NCBI GenBank assembly: GCA_002245135.1
Contig: NGBS01001241.1
Coordinates: 1 to 28,482, forward strand
Origin: Proteromonas lacertae
Taxonomy: Eukaryota; Sar; Bigyra; Opalinata; Proteromonadidae
Length of the DNA: 28,482 nucleotides
Reading direction: 5' to 3'
Of the stretch, positions 25,763-28,482 are shown in pieces (positions within the stretch are counted from its first letter, which is position 1; each line of letters starts with the position of its first letter). Position numbers and translations under genes: made by a program. The notes under the pieces were generated by a model. The model was not told where the DNA came from and ran no database searches. It saw only the letters and a list, made by a program, of their open reading frames with translations.

Positions 25763-28440
25763 ATGCAACCACAACCACAAGTTAACAATTCAAATGATGA
25801 AGAAGATGAACCAACAGATGATGATTATGAATATGAAGAAGATGAAGATAATGTACCTATTGATATGAACAGAATAAGACATAGAAGAAGACATAGAAGG
25901 AATCAAGTCATACCATTTCAAGATATAAGCGAAGATGATTTGAATAACTATGTGAATCAAGAAGTGAAAAGATTTAACAAAGCATTGATTATGCAATATA
26001 GACTAATTCCTATAGGATGGCCTAATCATGAATTTAATAGAATATATAATTTATATGATGAACATATGAAAAATGTTTAATTGGTGTAAGAATTTATTTG
26101 TAACAGGTCCTTTTGCACATGGCAAACCATTAGAAGCTTATAATCCAAAATTAGCAGGAAATGAAAATTCTGCTAATGCAAGAGAATGTGGAATATTTAA
26201 AACTCGTATAGCAGATGGTATTGATAAATTGTGTATGGCATCTGATTTTATATTACAAAGAAATCCATTTGTTGTTTTACACCAAAAGAGAGAATAGGTG
26301 TTACACAACTAGGAAAATAGAAGAATTAAAAAACTCATTATGAAATTGATGAAAGACATCCAGAACCAGAAAATGATTTTAACATAATGAATAATGAACA
26401 TTATAATAGTGCAGCTGAAATAAGAGCGGAAAATGTTATGCAAAATAGACATGATAATATGGTAAGAGGAGTATTAGTAAATGCAGACAATGGAAGTAAT
26501 GATAATAACAATAATAACAACAATGGAAATAATAACAATGATAATAATGAAAATAATAACAATGCAAATTATGATATAATTAGCTTTTGCGATTCTCTGA
26601 AAGATAAGATAAAGTTCTACATAGGTCGTTTAATGAGAACTAAATTTTGGTATTTAACAAATCAAAAAGAAGAAACAGCTTATTCAATTGCATTAATCAT
26701 ATACAACTGTGTAACTGATTTGTATATATTAGCTTTATATTACATACCAATATTAAAAGATAAGTTAAGTGGTAATTATCAAAATGATAATGAATATACT
26801 TTACCATATCATCCTGATAGAAGAAATTTTATGGGATTACCAGATGGTGATAATAGAACAGGATATAAGATATAACTATTTAGCAACTATACAAAAAATA
26901 TTAACAGAAGCGCATGTACCACAAGGTCAAATCAATACAAATATATTTGCTAATCCTATAACTTTTAGAATGAATAGAGCTTTAGATACGCAACTTAACC
27001 GTCAAATTAAACATAGAAGATCAGTTCCAGCTTATGTTGGAATGAATGTTGCAGATCATAGAAATTGGAGATATGTTGCACCAGCTAATTATCCTCCTGC
27101 TCATCCATCAATTACTGCAGATTTTGATTGATAGAAATGTCAATGCATTTTATAATGCATCACCTGCAAATAGTGATAGTGAAGATAATGATAATAATCC
27201 ATCAAGTAGTGATACTGAAGAAGATTCAGACACTTATGATCTTGGTGATATGAGTAATCAAATACCACCTCCTCCTTTGCCACCAAGACCTATGCCAGCA
27301 AGAATGATCAACAACAACCACCTCCACCTCCTCCTGTATCAAATGTATCTAGATCTAATGTAATTAGTTTAGGTAATCAATTTAATCCTCATCATCTTAT
27401 ACCATCTGATAGATTTTCATTTTTAGTATCAGATGATTTGCTTAATGCTATACCAAATCCAAATAGAGACTTTAATAAATCTCATAGATTTTTAGCTAAT
27501 AGAGAAAATGGCGCAAAAATAGGTGTAACTAGGATAATACAAGAGTTTTATACACAATTGTTAACAAATAATGGTAAAATCTATTCAATTGATGCATTTA
27601 TACATAACCATAATCCACCTTGTACAATTGTAGATGAAATTCAAGCAAGAGTTATATGTTCTTTACTGATTGGGTTAGAGAAGAAAACATCAATTTACCT
27701 TTATTACCTAGATCTAAATTTAATGCAACTGAAGTAAATGATATACCTCAAAATTACAGTAGTATCAATATGATGTTCTATGGATATGATTACAATAGAA
27801 ATATATATTCATATACTGGTTTATTAGAATATTGGTTAAAGAATCATAGAGGAACGGCATTTAATGAAAGACAAGCTAAGCAGGAAATATACATATATAA
27901 TCCATGTATCAATATTCTATCAGATGATGAAGAGGAAAATAAAAACATAAAAGTATTAATAGGTATGGATTATGATAAAAATTGGCCTAACGATAAAAAA
28001 ATCAAATGTAAACAAATCAAAGTAATAGTATCTCAAGAAAGTGATAGAGCATGGTATGTAATAAGTGATCCAATGTTTGATTATATGTCATGCGATATAC
28101 CAGGTGATGGAATTCACAAATTCTATAACTATCCATTCTTTGTTAAGATAGGAGATACAGTAGAATTGATAGTACCAGTATCTTTGAAAGATAATATTTA
28201 TGTATTAAAAGATGCTAGATTAGATGATAAAGATGAAAATAATTATTTAAAATTGATGATTATATGAGAAATGCAAATCGAGATAGTATTAATCAAAGAG
28301 CTATTGATGATAGAGAAACAGCTAAGCGTAGAATACATGGTTTAGGTAAAAAGCGTAGAAGAAAGACACAATCATTAGTAAAATTGTATACCAAATTGTT
28401 TACACACAATAATAAAAGAAAAAGAATAAAAATTATATAG
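25763..28440 (+). pseudogene. Large acidic, Asn- and Pro-rich virus protein, fossil copy 3
   Basis: The only copy spanning the whole gene from start to stop region within the window, about 890 codons long. It has the acidic then Arg-rich N-terminal region, a globular part, an Asn run (about 26500-26565), a second globular part, an acidic Ser-rich stretch, a Pro-rich tract (about 27265-27335), a C-terminal globular part and a basic tail. It looks broken in seven or more places and is the most decayed gene in the window. No domain recognised. Confidence 0.7.
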
Positions 28441-28482
28441 TTTTAAATTTGTTTCTAACATTTTTGCTCTTTTTTCTCCTTT
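28433..28482 (-). pseudogene. Adenain-type protease, second copy, edge of window
   Basis: The last ~50 bases match the C-terminal coding end of the protease seen at 9482 onward, in the same tail-to-tail arrangement with the large gene. It shows that the right arm continues with the same gene order as the central segment. Too short for more. Confidence 0.55.

Larger units (their letters stand above)
20310..28482 (-). mobile_element. Polinton/adintovirus-like fossil, right inverted arm
   Basis: Inverted relative of 1-7809, carrying the same genes in the same order. MCP and the Cys-rich gene look whole; penton, ATPase, spike-like and large genes are broken, in total perhaps a dozen or more breaks. 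It extends ~40 bases into a further protease copy at the window end, so the arm continues outside. It is more decayed than the left arm, with similar overall divergence. Confidence 0.8.

Noticed and set aside
1-28482. DNA polymerase B or integrase genes of a Polinton
   Set aside because: I searched the translations for polymerase (YxDTD-type) and integrase (DDE, HHCC) patterns and saw none. They may lie outside the window or be absent.

Overview
The window is a nest of mobile elements in an AT-rich eukaryotic genome. The outer sequence is a Polinton / adintovirus-like (Maverick-type) virus fossil with roughly a quarter G+C. It carries a capsid-gene block: penton-like protein, double-jelly-roll major capsid protein (MCP) and A32/FtsK-type packaging ATPase. 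Nearby are an adenain-type cysteine protease, a small Cys-rich protein, basic core-like proteins, and a large acidic/Pro/Asn-rich protein of unknown role. The low G+C, Asn runs, eukaryote-like splice signals and virus type would fit a microbial eukaryote such as an AT-rich early-diverging fungus. The host is an inference and cannot be settled from this window. No DNA polymerase B or integrase, the usual Polinton markers, lies inside the window.

Layout. Positions 1-7809 (left arm) and 20310-28482 (right arm) are inverted copies of the same virus block. In each arm the order from the inside outward is: a ~0.6 kb non-coding segment, the Cys-rich protein, a spike-like protein, ATPase, MCP, penton, then the large divergently transcribed protein. 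The left capsid block (2460-7180) looks whole. In the right arm MCP and the Cys-rich gene look whole and the rest is decayed. Between the arms lies more virus sequence (7810-9846 and 17984-20309): a third, partial copy of the large gene, the protease gene, two basic/acidic small proteins, a short basic peptide gene and an acidic gene. Read left to right, the central segment and the right arm follow one another head to tail, while the left arm points the other way. This suggests a concatemer or inverted dimer, or an assembly artefact.

Inside the protease gene sits an 8.14 kb foreign element (9847-17983) of clearly higher G+C. It is flanked by a 7-8 bp target duplication (AGTATTA/AAGTATTA) and bounded by ~280 bp terminal inverted repeats. 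The outer ~200 bp of each repeat is itself one long palindrome. The element has no transposase I can recognise. It carries four sizeable minus-strand genes: a 782-residue trimeric-fibre-like protein (coiled-coil shaft, Cys-bearing repeats, beta-rich head), a 615-residue protein with five CxxC...CxxC zinc modules, a 498-residue orphan, and a further zinc-module gene with likely upstream exons. Near its right end are a four-fold palindrome array, a CCGTAGG repeat series and a duplicated exon-like unit flanking a hairpin. This element is the best candidate in the window for something undescribed.

How the parts fit: the virus genes form a classic morphogenesis set (capsid shell, vertex, genome packaging, maturation protease, core/spike candidates). 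Shared upstream motifs suggest two promoter classes. The inserted element has its own gene set, base composition and terminal signals, and is a separate, later arrival.
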